A stretch of 64,000 bases of DNA. Source: Terriglobia bacterium (GTDB taxonomy: Bacteria; Acidobacteriota; Terriglobia; JAJPHL01). The DNA lies in NCBI GenBank assembly GCA_021325275.1, contig JAJPHL010000051.1:1-64000 (forward strand). The letters run 5' to 3'. Under the pieces are notes generated by a model, which saw only the letters and a list, made by a program, of their open reading frames with translations, was not told the DNA's origin and ran no database searches. Numbering within the stretch: the first letter of the stretch is position 1; the number at the start of each line of letters is the position of its first letter. A program made the translations under genes and the position numbers. Below are positions 44,160-53,885 of the stretch, piece after piece.

Positions 44160-45217
44160 TACGCCCCCGCGACTTCACGCCTCGCTGCTTCGATCATCTC
44201 TGAGCGCGGCTCCAACCGCGCACTCAGTATCAACCCGGCCCACTCCTCCACCAGCCCGCTGTCCCACCAGCCTTTCGCCGCATCTTGCCGCAGAATCTCG
44301 ATCGCGCGCTCGACAGTGAACGCGGCTTTATAGGGACGCTCGACGGTGACGGCGTCGTAAACGTCGATGATAGCGAGAATCCGCGCGGTCACCGGAATTT
44401 GGTTGCCCGTGAGGCCGTCGGGATATCCGCTGCCGTCCATGCGCTCGTGATGATGGCGGATGATCGGCAATACATTGTGGAACGATCGCATCGGCGCGCA
44501 GATGGCGGCGCCCGCGGCGGGATGTTCCATCATGATCCGGCGTTCGTGATCGTCGAGCGCGCCGGGTTTCAGCAAGATTTCCTCGGGAACCGCGAGTTTC
44601 CCGATGTCGTGCACCATGCCGCCGCGACGAAGCGCCGTCAATTGTTCTTCCGGCAATCCCGCGGCTTGGCCGAGCATGACGGCGTAGCGGGACATTCGCT
44701 CGCAGTGGCCCTCGGTGAAGGGATCTTTCGCTTCGATGCCTTTGGCCAGCGTGAACAGCACCGTTTCCGCCTCTTCGAGTTCCTTCGAGTAGTCGCGCAG
44801 ACGCAGGAGTGCCCGCACGCGCGCCATCAACTCGGCGCGGCGGATCGGCTTAGTGAGAAACTCGTCCGCGCCGACCTCGCTTCCGAGCAGGCGGTCGGAA
44901 TTGTTGGAGAGTCCCGTGACCAGAATCACGGGAATCTGGCGCAACTTCGGATCCGTTTTCAGCGCGCGGCAAATGGCAAAGCCCGTTTCACCGGGCATCA
45001 TCACGTCGAGCAGCACGAGATCGGGTTTGTGTTCCGCGATGAGGCCGGGAATTTGCCGTCCGTCGGTGGCGGCAATCACTTCATGGCCGTCTTCGTCGAG
45101 CATGGCCTCGAGCAGACTGCGGCTGTGATCGTCGTCGTCGGCAATCAGGATCTTGTGCGCGGAATACGGGGCATCAAACGGCAGTTGGGAGAAATAGAGG
45201 TTATCTCGAATCGTCAC
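44159..45217 (-). CDS. Response regulator with HD-GYP cyclic-di-GMP phosphodiesterase domain
   Basis: 352 residues from GTG 45217 (SD GGAGAGGA upstream; an extra N-terminal frame to 45310 lacks family sequence). REC domain first (HKILIADDDD, LVLLDVMMPG, FLTKPI), then HD-GYP: GHCERMSRY, MVHDIGKLAVPEEILLKPG and HHHERMDGSGYPDGL, with the characteristic HD and HHExxDGSGYP residues. Predicted to hydrolyse cyclic-di-GMP when phosphorylated. It is first in the operon with the kinases. The PilZ proteins in the window are possible readouts. Confidence 0.93.
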   Translation of the reverse strand: MTIRDNLYFSQLPFDAPYSAHKILIADDDDHSRSLLEAMLDEDGHEVIAATDGRQIPGLIAEHKPDLVLLDVMMPGETGFAICRALKTDPKLRQIPVILVTGLSNNSDRLLGSEVGADEFLTKPIRRAELMARVRALLRLRDYSKELEEAETVLFTLAKGIEAKDPFTEGHCERMSRYAVMLGQAAGLPEEQLTALRRGGMVHDIGKLAVPEEILLKPGALDDHERRIMMEHPAAGAAICAPMRSFHNVLPIIRHHHERMDGSGYPDGLTGNQIPVTARILAIIDVYDAVTVERPYKAAFTVERAIEILRQDAAKGWWDSGLVEEWAGLILSARLEPRSEMIEAARREVAGA

Positions 45218-45617
45218 GGCGCATCCTCTCCCGGACACCCCTGGGGAGAAGGATTGCCATAAATTCTGACACGCCAATTCACCCAGAATGGCACCAGAAT
45301 TATCAAACAACCTACTGCAACTTCTTAAGCTGCCTCAATCCGCAGCATAAGCCTAAACGTTCTCATACAGAATGGTACATTGGTACCAAAGCTGTAGCCC
45401 TGAATAGACCTAGGACCGGCGGGACAAAAGAAAACACAAGGCAAAAGGCAAAAGTCAAAAGGCAAAAATGAAACCGCGGCTGCCCTCTGCGGGATCTCGA
45501 GTAACGCCCGAAAAGCCCAACCTCACGCGTTCCCAGTGATGACTCTCCTTTTGCCTTTTGCCTTTCGCCTTTTGCCTTTTGCCTTTTGCCTTTTGCCTTC
45601 GCCTCTTGCTTTTGCCT
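45218..45617. other. Gap with T/G-rich and A-rich heptamer arrays
   Basis: Contains the putative operon promoter region of the HD-GYP gene (no certain -35/-10 found) and a low-complexity pair: A-rich repeats GGCAAAA at 45440-45468 and their inverse (TTTTGCC) at 45547-45617. The two blocks could fold together. No gene was found. Confidence 0.5.
45547..45617. repeat. TTTTGCC-type tandem array
   Basis: About eight tandem heptamer-like units of CTTTTGC, ending 1 bp before the REC-PilZ stop. A shorter version recurs at 61718-61763. Probably slippage-prone intergenic DNA. Confidence 0.7.
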
Positions 45618-46373
45618 CTACCGCCCCGCCACCTTCGCTCCCTCCGAGGAGCGTCCCCATCCCGGCAGACTCACGCTGCTCGCGCCGGACTGCGACACGA
45701 ATCCATTGAGCACGTCTTGACTCGCGGCGGACAGATTGTCGAACCGGCAACCGGCACGCTGCTGGCCATCTTCGCGCATCACGCGAAGGATCGTGGCGCT
45801 GGCTTCCACGGGACGCGGCGAGGTCGGCAGGTGGAACGAGAGTCGTACAAAATCTCCGACATGAAGGCGTCCTTCAAATCGAAAGATCATCCCGGTCGCG
45901 CTGATTTGCGAACTGACGCCGGCGAATTCGCCCGACCCGGTGCGGCAGGTCACCGGCGTGCGCACGTCCACGGTGTGATTGCGCAGACGCTCGCGCAACA
46001 ACGATCCTTGCGTGGAAGTGATCAGGCGCATCAGTTTGCCGCGGTCGAGCGGCTTCGACAAATAGAATTGCGCGCCGGCCGCAAAGGCGTCGTGAACACC
46101 GCCCGTGGCGTTGTCGGCCTCGCTGCCGACCAACACGATGGGCGTCGTGGCATTCTGCGCGGATTTGCGAATTCGCCGCGACATGGCGGCGCCGTTCAGT
46201 CCCGGCATCGCTAAATCGAGAAAAATACCGTCGAATTTCTCGCGGTCGATGAGATCGGAAGCGTGTAAAGGGCTGCGCGTGCCGCGCGCGGCGATGCCCG
46301 TGCTCTTGAGCGCATCACAAATCAGCTCGAGAGAAGAGGCGTTGTTCTCGATGACCAGCGCGTTGAGTTGCAT
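45618..46373 (-). CDS. REC-PilZ fusion protein
   Basis: 251 residues. REC domain (1-125): LVIENN, GIFLDLAMPGLN with the phosphoacceptor Asp, LVGSEAD, FYLSKPLDR. Residues about 130-225: PilZ-like domain; DVRTPVTCRTG, a SGEFAGVSSQIS segment in the place of the D/N-x-S-x-x-G motif, and GDFVRLSFHLP. The RxxxR end of the PilZ motif is not obvious, so ligand binding may be altered. It could link phosphorylation to cyclic-di-GMP effects. It is separated from the kinase operon by the repeat array. Confidence 0.75.
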   Translation of the reverse strand: MQLNALVIENNASSLELICDALKSTGIAARGTRSPLHASDLIDREKFDGIFLDLAMPGLNGAAMSRRIRKSAQNATTPIVLVGSEADNATGGVHDAFAAGAQFYLSKPLDRGKLMRLITSTQGSLLRERLRNHTVDVRTPVTCRTGSGEFAGVSSQISATGMIFRFEGRLHVGDFVRLSFHLPTSPRPVEASATILRVMREDGQQRAGCRFDNLSAASQDVLNGFVSQSGASSVSLPGWGRSSEGAKVAGR

Positions 46374-46575
46374 GAATTTCTACATTGAATATCGCATTTT
46401 TCCGAGCGCACCAGAATAGCGCACCGGTACTAACTCGATCGAGAATTAGGAAAATCTAATGCCTTACCCCTAACAGCGCGGGACCATTTTCGAGCGCGGA
46501 GGTTTGCCTCGCGCCTGAAGTTTGGACATTTCCACTCGTCCAAACGCCAGCGGCGACAAGCCGCCGCACTGCAAA

Positions 46576-49314
46576 TTATTGAATCGCGATCGTCGCTGGA
46601 TTGCTCGGCGTGCTCGCCGCAGTGATCACCACAGGCACGTTCGCGCCCGTCGCGACATTCGAGGGAATTTGCAGATTCACTTGGTACAGTCCCACGAAAC
46701 TGGGCGCGAGTCCCGCGAACTGGACCGCCGCAGCTTTCGATCCCACCGTCGCGGTGACCAGCAACGTGGTGGTCGATAACGGCGAAGCGGGCGCCGCCGC
46801 GCCGCTGGCGACACTGGGAAGCACCGCGCCCAAACCGGTGACGAACAGCGAGATCACTTCACCGGCATGCGCCGGCGACGCCGTGGTGATCGGCAATCCC
46901 GTCGCGCCGTGCAGCGCGGCGGCGACGTGATTCAGGTTCGTGTCGGTGTTGAAGAAAATTCCGGGAGCTGCGGCGTTCAACAGCAGAGGCACGTTGAGCA
47001 CCGGACCGCTGGCTGTTGTGACCGCGAGATTCGCGTACGATCCTTGCGTTGAAAACGGCACTTGAAAATTGATCTGGCCCGGCGACACGTAGAACAACGG
47101 CACGGCGACTCCGTTCACCGTGGCGCTCACGTTGCCGAGCGCCGTGGGAAGCGGAGTCGCGGCAGCCGTGACTGTGCTCGGAGTCAGGAACGGCCCGAAG
47201 AACGACGCGATCGACCCGGCGCTGACGGCGTATCCGGCGGCAAAGCTCGCGCCATTCACCGCCGCGCCCATCGTCGACGCTACCGGCGCGACGGCCGTCT
47301 CATAGCCCGGCGACGTAGCGGTAACGGTCGCGGTGCCGGCGTTGCCCATGATCATCGAAAACGGCGCTTGCGTCGCACCCGCCGCAACGGTCACGCTGGC
47401 GGGCACCTTCACGATGCCGGAATCGCTCGACGTCAGTTGAAATGTCGCGCCGCCGGCGGGCGCGGGCGATTGCAAATTGATCGACGCCTGCACTGTCGTG
47501 GTTACCGATCCCGCCGCGACGGGCGAAGGCGCGATCCGCGCCGCTTTCATCAGTTCCGTGTGCATCGTGCCATTGCCGCCGGCCGCCGAATTCCAATAAT
47601 TGTCGTACGTCGCTTGGAAATTCTGCAACTGCGTGACGTCATTTTGGTTGAGCGTCGCGCCTTGCGCCAAAATATAAATGATCGCCACGTTGTAACTCTT
47701 GCGGGTCATCGTCGCGGGAGGCAGACGCGCTCCGTTGGCCTGGATAATCTGCGCCACGGTCACGGGCACCGCCGTTCCATTGAACATCACGCCGTTCACC
47801 GGATAGGTGTTCTGGGAATATTGCGATCCGGTGACCAAAAACGAATCCGGCACCTGCGACGGGCCGATCAACCCCATCAGGTATTGATCGAGCGGCCCGT
47901 ATTGCTGCGTGTTCGCGATGGTGGTGAACGATCCGTTGTTGTTGTTTTGAATCTTGTCGCCGAGCATAAAGCTGGCATTGTCGTTGAAGAGAAAACTCCA
48001 ATGCGCCATCGGCGTATCGAGCAAATCGCCGCTCTCGGGGTTCGTGGCGTCAGGCCAGAACACGTACGACAGCCAGCGATGCCCAATTTCGTGCGACATC
48101 ACTGTGAACGATGTGCTGCTGCCCACCGCGCCCACCGGCGCGTTGGGATTCGCGCCGTATTTCGCGAGCGCTCCCATTTCGATTACCGTTTGCAGGCGAT
48201 TGCTTCCCGTGAAACGCGTCGAGTCCCAGGTTTGCGCGCCGCCCGATTGCGCGGTGCCGACAATTCCTGTGATGTCGTTCTTGATGGGATTGGTTTGCGC
48301 AAACGTGTCCGCGCCCAGCGAAAACGAGTAATTCGCGGAGGTCCACGTCATCAGCGTGTCGTAAGCGTCTTCGTGCGTCGCATAAAATTTCAGCGCCACG
48401 CAGGAAATGCAGATGTGTACCGCCGTGTCGTAGACCTCCACCAGCGCGGCGCTCGCGGATAACGCGCCGGCGGGCGAGGAAAACGCGATTTCGTCGGCCG
48501 CCGCGGCCATCGCACCGGGCCCGCTACCCGTGCCGCCCGGTGAAATACCCACCACCGCCACCGAGCTCTGCACGGCGCCGTAATTGAATTGAATATTCCC
48601 GTTGGCGAAGAGAATCACTTGGAACGTCTGCTGCGGCACGGGCGGGGTCAACGTTTCGGTACAGCACAAGGGCACCGCGAGCCACGAAATGACTGCTTTC
48701 GTCGATTGCACATTCACTGTGACCGTGCCGCCTTCCGCCGGATTCAGGTCTTGGAAGAACGGCATCAGGCGCGGCGGACCCACCAGCGCGCGGCCCAGAT
48801 CGCGATCGCTCGAATCGAAGTCGCCGGTGCCGAAAGTCAGGTTGCCGTCGGAATTCACGTAAACGCCCGAGTACGTTTGCCCGTAAAACGTGAACGCAAA
48901 TGGCAGCGCGACAAAGTGCGTATCGTCGTCGGCAAGCGTGATCGCTTGTCCGGCGTTGGCCGACGTGGTATCGAACACCGAAGGAACGTTCGTAACGGTG
49001 TAAGCGCCGCTCGATAGCGAGAACATCACGCTTTGATTCGCCAAGTTGAACGGCGCGGGCTGCGAGAAGAGCGTGCCGTCGTCTTGCATCACCGCGATGT
49101 TTCCGAAATCCTGATTCGTCGAGGCCGCGGCCGCGCGACGCTGGCGGTCGGCCGCGAGTTTTCGTAACGCGCGTTGACGCATCAGCGTCTCACCGTGCAG
49201 GTGATTGGGATGCACCACGTCGCCGGTGGGGCGACGGCGAGCTTCCGCCGGGATCGCCAAGGAGAGAACTAATAGCAAGCCTGTGAAATGTCGCACTTGC
49301 AGAAATTCTAACAT
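46576..49314 (-). CDS. Large secreted protein: HExxH metallopeptidase-like with Solibacter-type C-terminal domain
   Basis: 912 residues from ATG 49314, which begins a signal peptide (FLQVRHFTGLLLVLSLAIPAEA). Residues about 75-260: a beta-rich jellyroll-like part. Residues about 410-440 hold FTVMSHEIGHRWLSYVFWP, a zinc-metallopeptidase motif (HEIGH). Fibronectin or Ig-like beta strands follow (about 610-710). The last 230 residues match the TIGR03437-like Solibacter C-terminal domain (NGASFAAGYAVSAGSIASFFG, NVSATVNGVAVPLFYVSPGQINFQVP, LFVTGLG). Role: probably an extracellular or cell-surface protease. Divergent from the NHL protein. Confidence 0.8.
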   Translation of the reverse strand: MLEFLQVRHFTGLLLVLSLAIPAEARRRPTGDVVHPNHLHGETLMRQRALRKLAADRQRRAAAASTNQDFGNIAVMQDDGTLFSQPAPFNLANQSVMFSLSSGAYTVTNVPSVFDTTSANAGQAITLADDDTHFVALPFAFTFYGQTYSGVYVNSDGNLTFGTGDFDSSDRDLGRALVGPPRLMPFFQDLNPAEGGTVTVNVQSTKAVISWLAVPLCCTETLTPPVPQQTFQVILFANGNIQFNYGAVQSSVAVVGISPGGTGSGPGAMAAAADEIAFSSPAGALSASAALVEVYDTAVHICISCVALKFYATHEDAYDTLMTWTSANYSFSLGADTFAQTNPIKNDITGIVGTAQSGGAQTWDSTRFTGSNRLQTVIEMGALAKYGANPNAPVGAVGSSTSFTVMSHEIGHRWLSYVFWPDATNPESGDLLDTPMAHWSFLFNDNASFMLGDKIQNNNNGSFTTIANTQQYGPLDQYLMGLIGPSQVPDSFLVTGSQYSQNTYPVNGVMFNGTAVPVTVAQIIQANGARLPPATMTRKSYNVAIIYILAQGATLNQNDVTQLQNFQATYDNYWNSAAGGNGTMHTELMKAARIAPSPVAAGSVTTTVQASINLQSPAPAGGATFQLTSSDSGIVKVPASVTVAAGATQAPFSMIMGNAGTATVTATSPGYETAVAPVASTMGAAVNGASFAAGYAVSAGSIASFFGPFLTPSTVTAAATPLPTALGNVSATVNGVAVPLFYVSPGQINFQVPFSTQGSYANLAVTTASGPVLNVPLLLNAAAPGIFFNTDTNLNHVAAALHGATGLPITTASPAHAGEVISLFVTGLGAVLPSVASGAAAPASPLSTTTLLVTATVGSKAAAVQFAGLAPSFVGLYQVNLQIPSNVATGANVPVVITAASTPSNPATIAIQ

Positions 49315-49395
49315 GGCGTTGCGGACCGGCCCAAAATGACGTAACATTACAAATTACGCGCCGCATCGGTCAAGGCCACTAGACGAGGTGTCTGA

Positions 49396-52300
49396 TTGGT
49401 ATTGAAGAGGACCGTTTTTAACACCATTTTCCGTGTGTGTGTGGTGTGTCTTTCTTTCCTGACGTGCTTGGCCCTAGGCGCATCGGCCAACGCCCAGCCG
49501 TCCCCCGTTTATGGTCAGGCGCAAGCGGCCGTCCGCGTGATCGGACAGCCCGATTTCACCACCGACAATCCCGGGTTCGACAACATCAGCCTTGGCGCGC
49601 CGACTTCGATGACGCTGGCCGGCAACTTGCTGATTGTCGCCGATGGCGGCAACAATTTCCTGGGACCGCAAAACAGCCGCGTCCTGATCTATCCGAATTA
49701 CAAAACCGCCAACCGCAACACCACGGCGATCACGGTGCTCGGTCAACCGGGCTTTGGGTCCTCGTGCAACGTGGCGGTAGGTCAAACCGATTCTGGAACG
49801 ATGTACAGCACCGCCATGCCCGCGCAACCGTGCCAGTTGACGGGCACCGCGCAGAATATGATGAATCTGCCGGGTGCGGTGGCGTCGGACGGAACGCATC
49901 TAGTGGTCGCCGACTCCGCGAACAATCGCGTGCTGGTCTTCAACTCCATCCCCACAACCAACGGCGCGAACGCCGACGTGGTGATCGGTCAACCGGACTT
50001 TACGTCGCATCTGCCGGGAACCGCGCAGAATAAGCTGAGCTATCCCACCGGCGTCACGCTGGCGGGTGGCCGGCTGTTCATCGCCGACACGTACAACCAT
50101 CGCGTGCTGATCTTCAACTCGATCCCCACGGCGAACAACGCCAACGCCGACATCGTCATTGGTCAGCCGAACTTTACGGCGCACAGCGCGGCGAACCCGC
50201 CTTCGGCGAGCACGATGTACGACCCCACGTCGGCCACAACCGACGGAACGCGCTTGATCGTCACCGATCTCGGCAACAACCGCGTTCTAATCTTCAATCA
50301 CATCCCGACGGCCAGCAGCGTGGCCGCCGACGTGGTGGTGGGCGAACCGGATTTCGCGACCAACGACCTGAACAATGCGAACAACACCACCGACCCCAGC
50401 CCGTCGTCTTGCTGCTCGGGTTCGGCCAGCTTGCAGTTCCCGCGCGACGCCTTCAGCGACGGCCAGCGCCTGATCATTTCCGATTCCGGCAATAACCGCA
50501 TTTTGGTTTACAACCACATTCCCACCACGCAGGGTGCGTTTCCCGACTCCATCATCGGCCAGTACGACACGATTGGACACCTGGAAGGATTGACCGCCAA
50601 CAAGCTGTCGAGTCCCATGGGATTGATGCCGCTTCCCGGCGGCGGATTCCTGGTGGCCGACGGCAACAATCGCCGCATTTTGGAATTTCAACCGGGCCAA
50701 CCGTGGGTGGCCAAGGGTCACATCTACGACGCCGCGTCGCTGAACGGCAACGGCATTCCCAAGCCCCTCAGCGTACAGGCGACGGTCAGCGTGGACAACA
50801 CGGGCACCGTTCCGCCGGGAAATTATTTCCTTCGCGTCACGGGATTGAACTCGAATTTCCCGCGCGAGAGCTTTCCGTCCGACGAGTTCCCGGTGGTGGT
50901 GCCCGCCGCGAACACCTCGGGCTCCACGATCCTGGTGACGTGGCAGCCGCAAACGCTGGCGAATAGTTATCGTGTCTATTTCGGACGATTGCCGAACATG
51001 GAAGACCGCTTCGCGGGCGCCGATCAAACGTTCGCGACCGCTACGCCGCTGACCATCGGCGGAACGCCGGCCTCCGGCGACGTGATCAGCCTGCAAGTCA
51101 CCAACGACGATGCCACCACGTTCACCGTGACGTACACCGTGGTTCCCAACGACACCGTCGGATCTATCGGCGATAATCTCGCCAACTCCGTGAATACCAA
51201 TACGGCCAACACCGCCGTTGGCGTCACGGCCACCAGCGACCACAAGGGCACGATTACGTGGCAAGCGAAACAATCCGGCGCGGTGGGCAATGCGTGCGGA
51301 TATTTGGCGCAGATCACCGGCGGTACCGGAACCACGGTAACGCCCAACGACAATTTCACGCAATTTACCGGCGCCACAACCACCAGCACGCTTCCGCAAG
51401 TGACAGTGACCACCTACCCGGTGGATCCGACGCTGGCGGGATCGTTCGGCAATCAGCGCCCGTACGACAACATGGTGCCCGGCGGAATCGCCCTGATCAC
51501 GGGAAATTTCCCGAACACCGTGACGGCGGCGGCCGGATCGGCCCCCTTGCCGTACACGCTCGCCGGCACGCAAGTCTTCGCGAATGGACTGCCGTGTCCC
51601 ATTGTGTCGGTGTCGCCCACGCAGATCCTGGTGCAGTTGCCGATGGAGCTGCTAGGCAATAGCGCCGGCATTTGGGTGCAGCAAACCCTGAGTAACGGCG
51701 CGGTCGCCAGCTCGGTGCCGATGGAAGTCACGCTGACGGTTCCGCAGGCCTCGCTCTATTCGTCCGACGGCAGCGGAACGGGCAACATTCTCGCTTTCCA
51801 TCCCGATGGCACGGCGATCACGGCGGCGTCTCCGGCGTCGGAAAACGAATTGATCACGTTCTATGGCACCTCGTTCGGCTTGTTGTCGGACTTTCCGCTG
51901 AACGTGGTCAGCACGGTTCTGCAACAGAGCGGCGAACTGGTCGTCGGGACGTATTACATGCGCGTGACGGCGATTTATGCGAACGGCACGGAGTCGCTGG
52001 GCTCGGGCGAAGTGGTGCAATCGATTCCTTCGGGCAATACGAATTCCGCGCAACTCACTTGGGACGCCACGCCCGGCGCGGTGAAGTATCGCGTCTACGT
52101 AGGCACGGCGTCGCTCGGCTACAACCGCTACTTCGAAACTGACACGAATGCGTTCACACTGACGAGCCTCATCGGCGTCAGCGGAGTGCCGCCGCCGGAA
52201 ACCAACGTTCCCGGCAACGGAGTGATCGGCGTCGCCACCACGCAGCAGGTGCAGGTGCAAGGCAACGTCTGTCCCACGAATTTCATGGGTGAAAACACGG

Positions 52301-52860
52301 GTGTCGTCGGCGTGTGGCGCATCACCTGCACGATTCCCAACACGATCTCGGCGTCCGACTTGAACATTACGCCCACCGACGCGATCGGCTTGGCGGATAT
52401 TCATGCGATTGTCGGCGCCATCGACTCCAACCACTTGTTCCTGCCGATTCAGCGGCCCGCGCCCACGTCGTTCACCATCACGCCGACGATCTTGAACTTC
52501 ACGGGCGTCGCGGGCGACGTCTCCACGCCGGTTCCGCAGCCGGTGACGGTGATCAAACTCGGCGGCGGCACGCTGAAATGGTCGGTGAACGTGAACACCA
52601 GCGACGGCGGCCCGTGGTTGACCGGCAATGTGTTGAATGGAACCAACCAAGGCGTGATCCAGATATCGGCGAATCCCTCGAATCAAGCGCCGGGCACCTA
52701 CACCGGCACGCTGACGGTCACCGGGTCGGACAACAACAACAACCCAATTCTGGATGCCAACGGGAATCCGTTGGTGATGGTGACGAACGTGAACTTCCTG
52801 GTGACCGCGACTAAAGTGGAGCCGGCGCATCGCGGGCGCGCGCCCGAGCGTCCGCGGTAA
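49396..52860 (+). CDS. Large secreted NHL-repeat protein with TIGR03437-like and BACON-type domains
   Basis: 1154 residues from TTG 49396 (GAGGTG about 7 nt upstream). Signal peptide: TIFRVCVVCLSFLTCLALGASANAQ. Residues about 40-440: five or six NHL-type repeats (ADSANNRVLVFNSIPT, ADTYNHRVLIFNSIPT, TDLGNNRVLIFNHIPT, SDSGNNRILVYNHIPT). From about 445 a Solibacter-like domain starts (IYDAASLNGNGIP) and is interrupted by Fn3-like inserts before it resumes with NMVPGGIALITGNFPNTV and the ILVQLPMELLGNSAG part. A C-terminal BACON-like domain has GGTLKWSVNVNTSDGGPWL. Probably surface-bound. A paralogous Solibacter-type tail links it to the divergent gene. Confidence 0.75.
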   Translation: MVLKRTVFNTIFRVCVVCLSFLTCLALGASANAQPSPVYGQAQAAVRVIGQPDFTTDNPGFDNISLGAPTSMTLAGNLLIVADGGNNFLGPQNSRVLIYPNYKTANRNTTAITVLGQPGFGSSCNVAVGQTDSGTMYSTAMPAQPCQLTGTAQNMMNLPGAVASDGTHLVVADSANNRVLVFNSIPTTNGANADVVIGQPDFTSHLPGTAQNKLSYPTGVTLAGGRLFIADTYNHRVLIFNSIPTANNANADIVIGQPNFTAHSAANPPSASTMYDPTSATTDGTRLIVTDLGNNRVLIFNHIPTASSVAADVVVGEPDFATNDLNNANNTTDPSPSSCCSGSASLQFPRDAFSDGQRLIISDSGNNRILVYNHIPTTQGAFPDSIIGQYDTIGHLEGLTANKLSSPMGLMPLPGGGFLVADGNNRRILEFQPGQPWVAKGHIYDAASLNGNGIPKPLSVQATVSVDNTGTVPPGNYFLRVTGLNSNFPRESFPSDEFPVVVPAANTSGSTILVTWQPQTLANSYRVYFGRLPNMEDRFAGADQTFATATPLTIGGTPASGDVISLQVTNDDATTFTVTYTVVPNDTVGSIGDNLANSVNTNTANTAVGVTATSDHKGTITWQAKQSGAVGNACGYLAQITGGTGTTVTPNDNFTQFTGATTTSTLPQVTVTTYPVDPTLAGSFGNQRPYDNMVPGGIALITGNFPNTVTAAAGSAPLPYTLAGTQVFANGLPCPIVSVSPTQILVQLPMELLGNSAGIWVQQTLSNGAVASSVPMEVTLTVPQASLYSSDGSGTGNILAFHPDGTAITAASPASENELITFYGTSFGLLSDFPLNVVSTVLQQSGELVVGTYYMRVTAIYANGTESLGSGEVVQSIPSGNTNSAQLTWDATPGAVKYRVYVGTASLGYNRYFETDTNAFTLTSLIGVSGVPPPETNVPGNGVIGVATTQQVQVQGNVCPTNFMGENTGVVGVWRITCTIPNTISASDLNITPTDAIGLADIHAIVGAIDSNHLFLPIQRPAPTSFTITPTILNFTGVAGDVSTPVPQPVTVIKLGGGTLKWSVNVNTSDGGPWLTGNVLNGTNQGVIQISANPSNQAPGTYTGTLTVTGSDNNNNPILDANGNPLVMVTNVNFLVTATKVEPAHRGRAPERPR

Positions 52861-52885
52861 ACAAGACACCTAGAGGAGTTTTTCA

Positions 52886-52951
52886 ACAGGATGGACAGGA
52901 TGTACAGGATCTAAGACCTCGTCTTATCCTGTATCTCCTGTTCATCCTGTT
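52886..52951. repeat. Inverted repeat with tandem ACAGGATG-type arms
   Basis: Left arm 52886-52911 and right arm 52926-52951 are imperfect inverted copies, each of about three units of the ACAGGATG type. It separates the NHL gene (+) from the cyclophilin gene (-), so may act as a bidirectional terminator. Confidence 0.75.
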
Positions 52952-52969
52952 AAACAGATTCGCGAGGAT

Positions 52970-53785
52970 TTACTGTTTCGCGCCCGTGGACGCTTTTGCT
53001 CCAGTGCCCTTCTTCGCGCCGGAGGATTTCGATCCTGTGCCCGACTTAGCCGGTGTCGCGGCCGGAGCGCCGACAACGACGCCCGTCTTGATCCAGTCAA
53101 GTTTCGGAAAAGCCGCATCGAGATACTTCTTGCCATTGTTTCGAATCTGGTCTTGGTCGGCTTCCACTTGTCCGCCGCCGTCGTAGAGCTGCTCTACGAC
53201 GTCGAGTCCCGTGGTCACCACGCCGAACGGCGTGAATCCCTGGGAATCGAGGCCGGCGTTGTTGCCGTGATTGATAAAGATTTGCGTGCTACGCGAGTTC
53301 GGTGCGCTCGTCTTGGCAAAGGTGACGTAGCCGGGTTTGTTGCTCTGCTTGCCGATCGCGTCGTCTTTGATGTCGGCGTGCATCCATACTTTGTTCACTT
53401 CGGGGTACGCGCTCATTCCGAACTGCACCATGAATCCCTTGATGTTGCGGAAGAACGCCGTGTTGTCGTAGAAGTGATGGCGCACCAGATTGTAGAAGCG
53501 GTCCGCGCCGTTCGGCGACCACTCGCGCGTCACGTGGATCACGATGTCGCCCTTGGTGGTGGTGAACTTCACGTCGTACTCGGCCGGCGCGGTGGCGTTG
53601 AGCGCCGCGGGATTCAGCAAGCTCTTGTCGAAAGTCGCCGGCGCCGCCGCGGACTTCGTCGCTGTGGACTTCGTGGCGCCTGCGGATTTCTTGGCGCCCG
53701 TGGAGGCCGATTGCGCGCCGGCCGCTCCGGTCGCGATCAACATAGCAATGGTCAACGCCCGTGCCGATGAAAATGTCTTGGTCAT
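52970..53785 (-). CDS. Cyclophilin-type peptidyl-prolyl isomerase, exported, with Lys/Ala/Gly-rich tails
   Basis: 271 residues from ATG 53785, preceded by AAGGAG. N-terminal signal-like helix (ALTIAMLIATGAAGAQS) and a Ser/Ala/Lys-rich spacer, then the cyclophilin core: VKFTTTKGDIVIHVTREWSPNGADRFYNLV, FFRNIKGFMVQFG, TSAPNSRSTQIFINHGNN and GFTPFGVVTTGLDVV. The C-terminal 25 residues are low-complexity (GSKSSGAKKGTGAKASTGAK). The tail resembles histone-like Lys/Ala repeats; its function is unknown. It catalyses proline isomerisation of exported proteins. Divergent from the YdcF-like gene. Confidence 0.9.
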   Translation of the reverse strand: MTKTFSSARALTIAMLIATGAAGAQSASTGAKKSAGATKSTATKSAAAPATFDKSLLNPAALNATAPAEYDVKFTTTKGDIVIHVTREWSPNGADRFYNLVRHHFYDNTAFFRNIKGFMVQFGMSAYPEVNKVWMHADIKDDAIGKQSNKPGYVTFAKTSAPNSRSTQIFINHGNNAGLDSQGFTPFGVVTTGLDVVEQLYDGGGQVEADQDQIRNNGKKYLDAAFPKLDWIKTGVVVGAPAATPAKSGTGSKSSGAKKGTGAKASTGAKQ

Positions 53786-53855
53786 ATACTCGTCAGATTC
53801 TCCTTGACGCAGTGTTGTTGAGAACAACCATTTTCTCACACTCGGGCGGGCGGTT

Positions 53856-53861
53856 ATAATT
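53856..53861 (+). promoter_or_regulatory. -10 box upstream of the YdcF-like gene
   Basis: A perfect TATAAT occurs 25 bp before TTG 53886, in the divergent region between the cyclophilin and YdcF-like genes. No convincing -35 was found at 17-bp spacing. Confidence 0.5.
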
Positions 53862-53885
53862 CTTCTATGTCCATCGGAGTAGACG

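Noticed and set aside
47062-48462. Long frame (466 residues) antisense to the HExxH secreted protein
   Set aside because: Arg/His-rich translation with no domain; the opposite frame encodes a protein with signal peptide, HExxH and Solibacter-type domain.
50287-52869. Long antisense frames opposite the NHL protein
   Set aside because: Low-complexity Arg/Gly translation; the plus frame has clear NHL repeats and a signal peptide.
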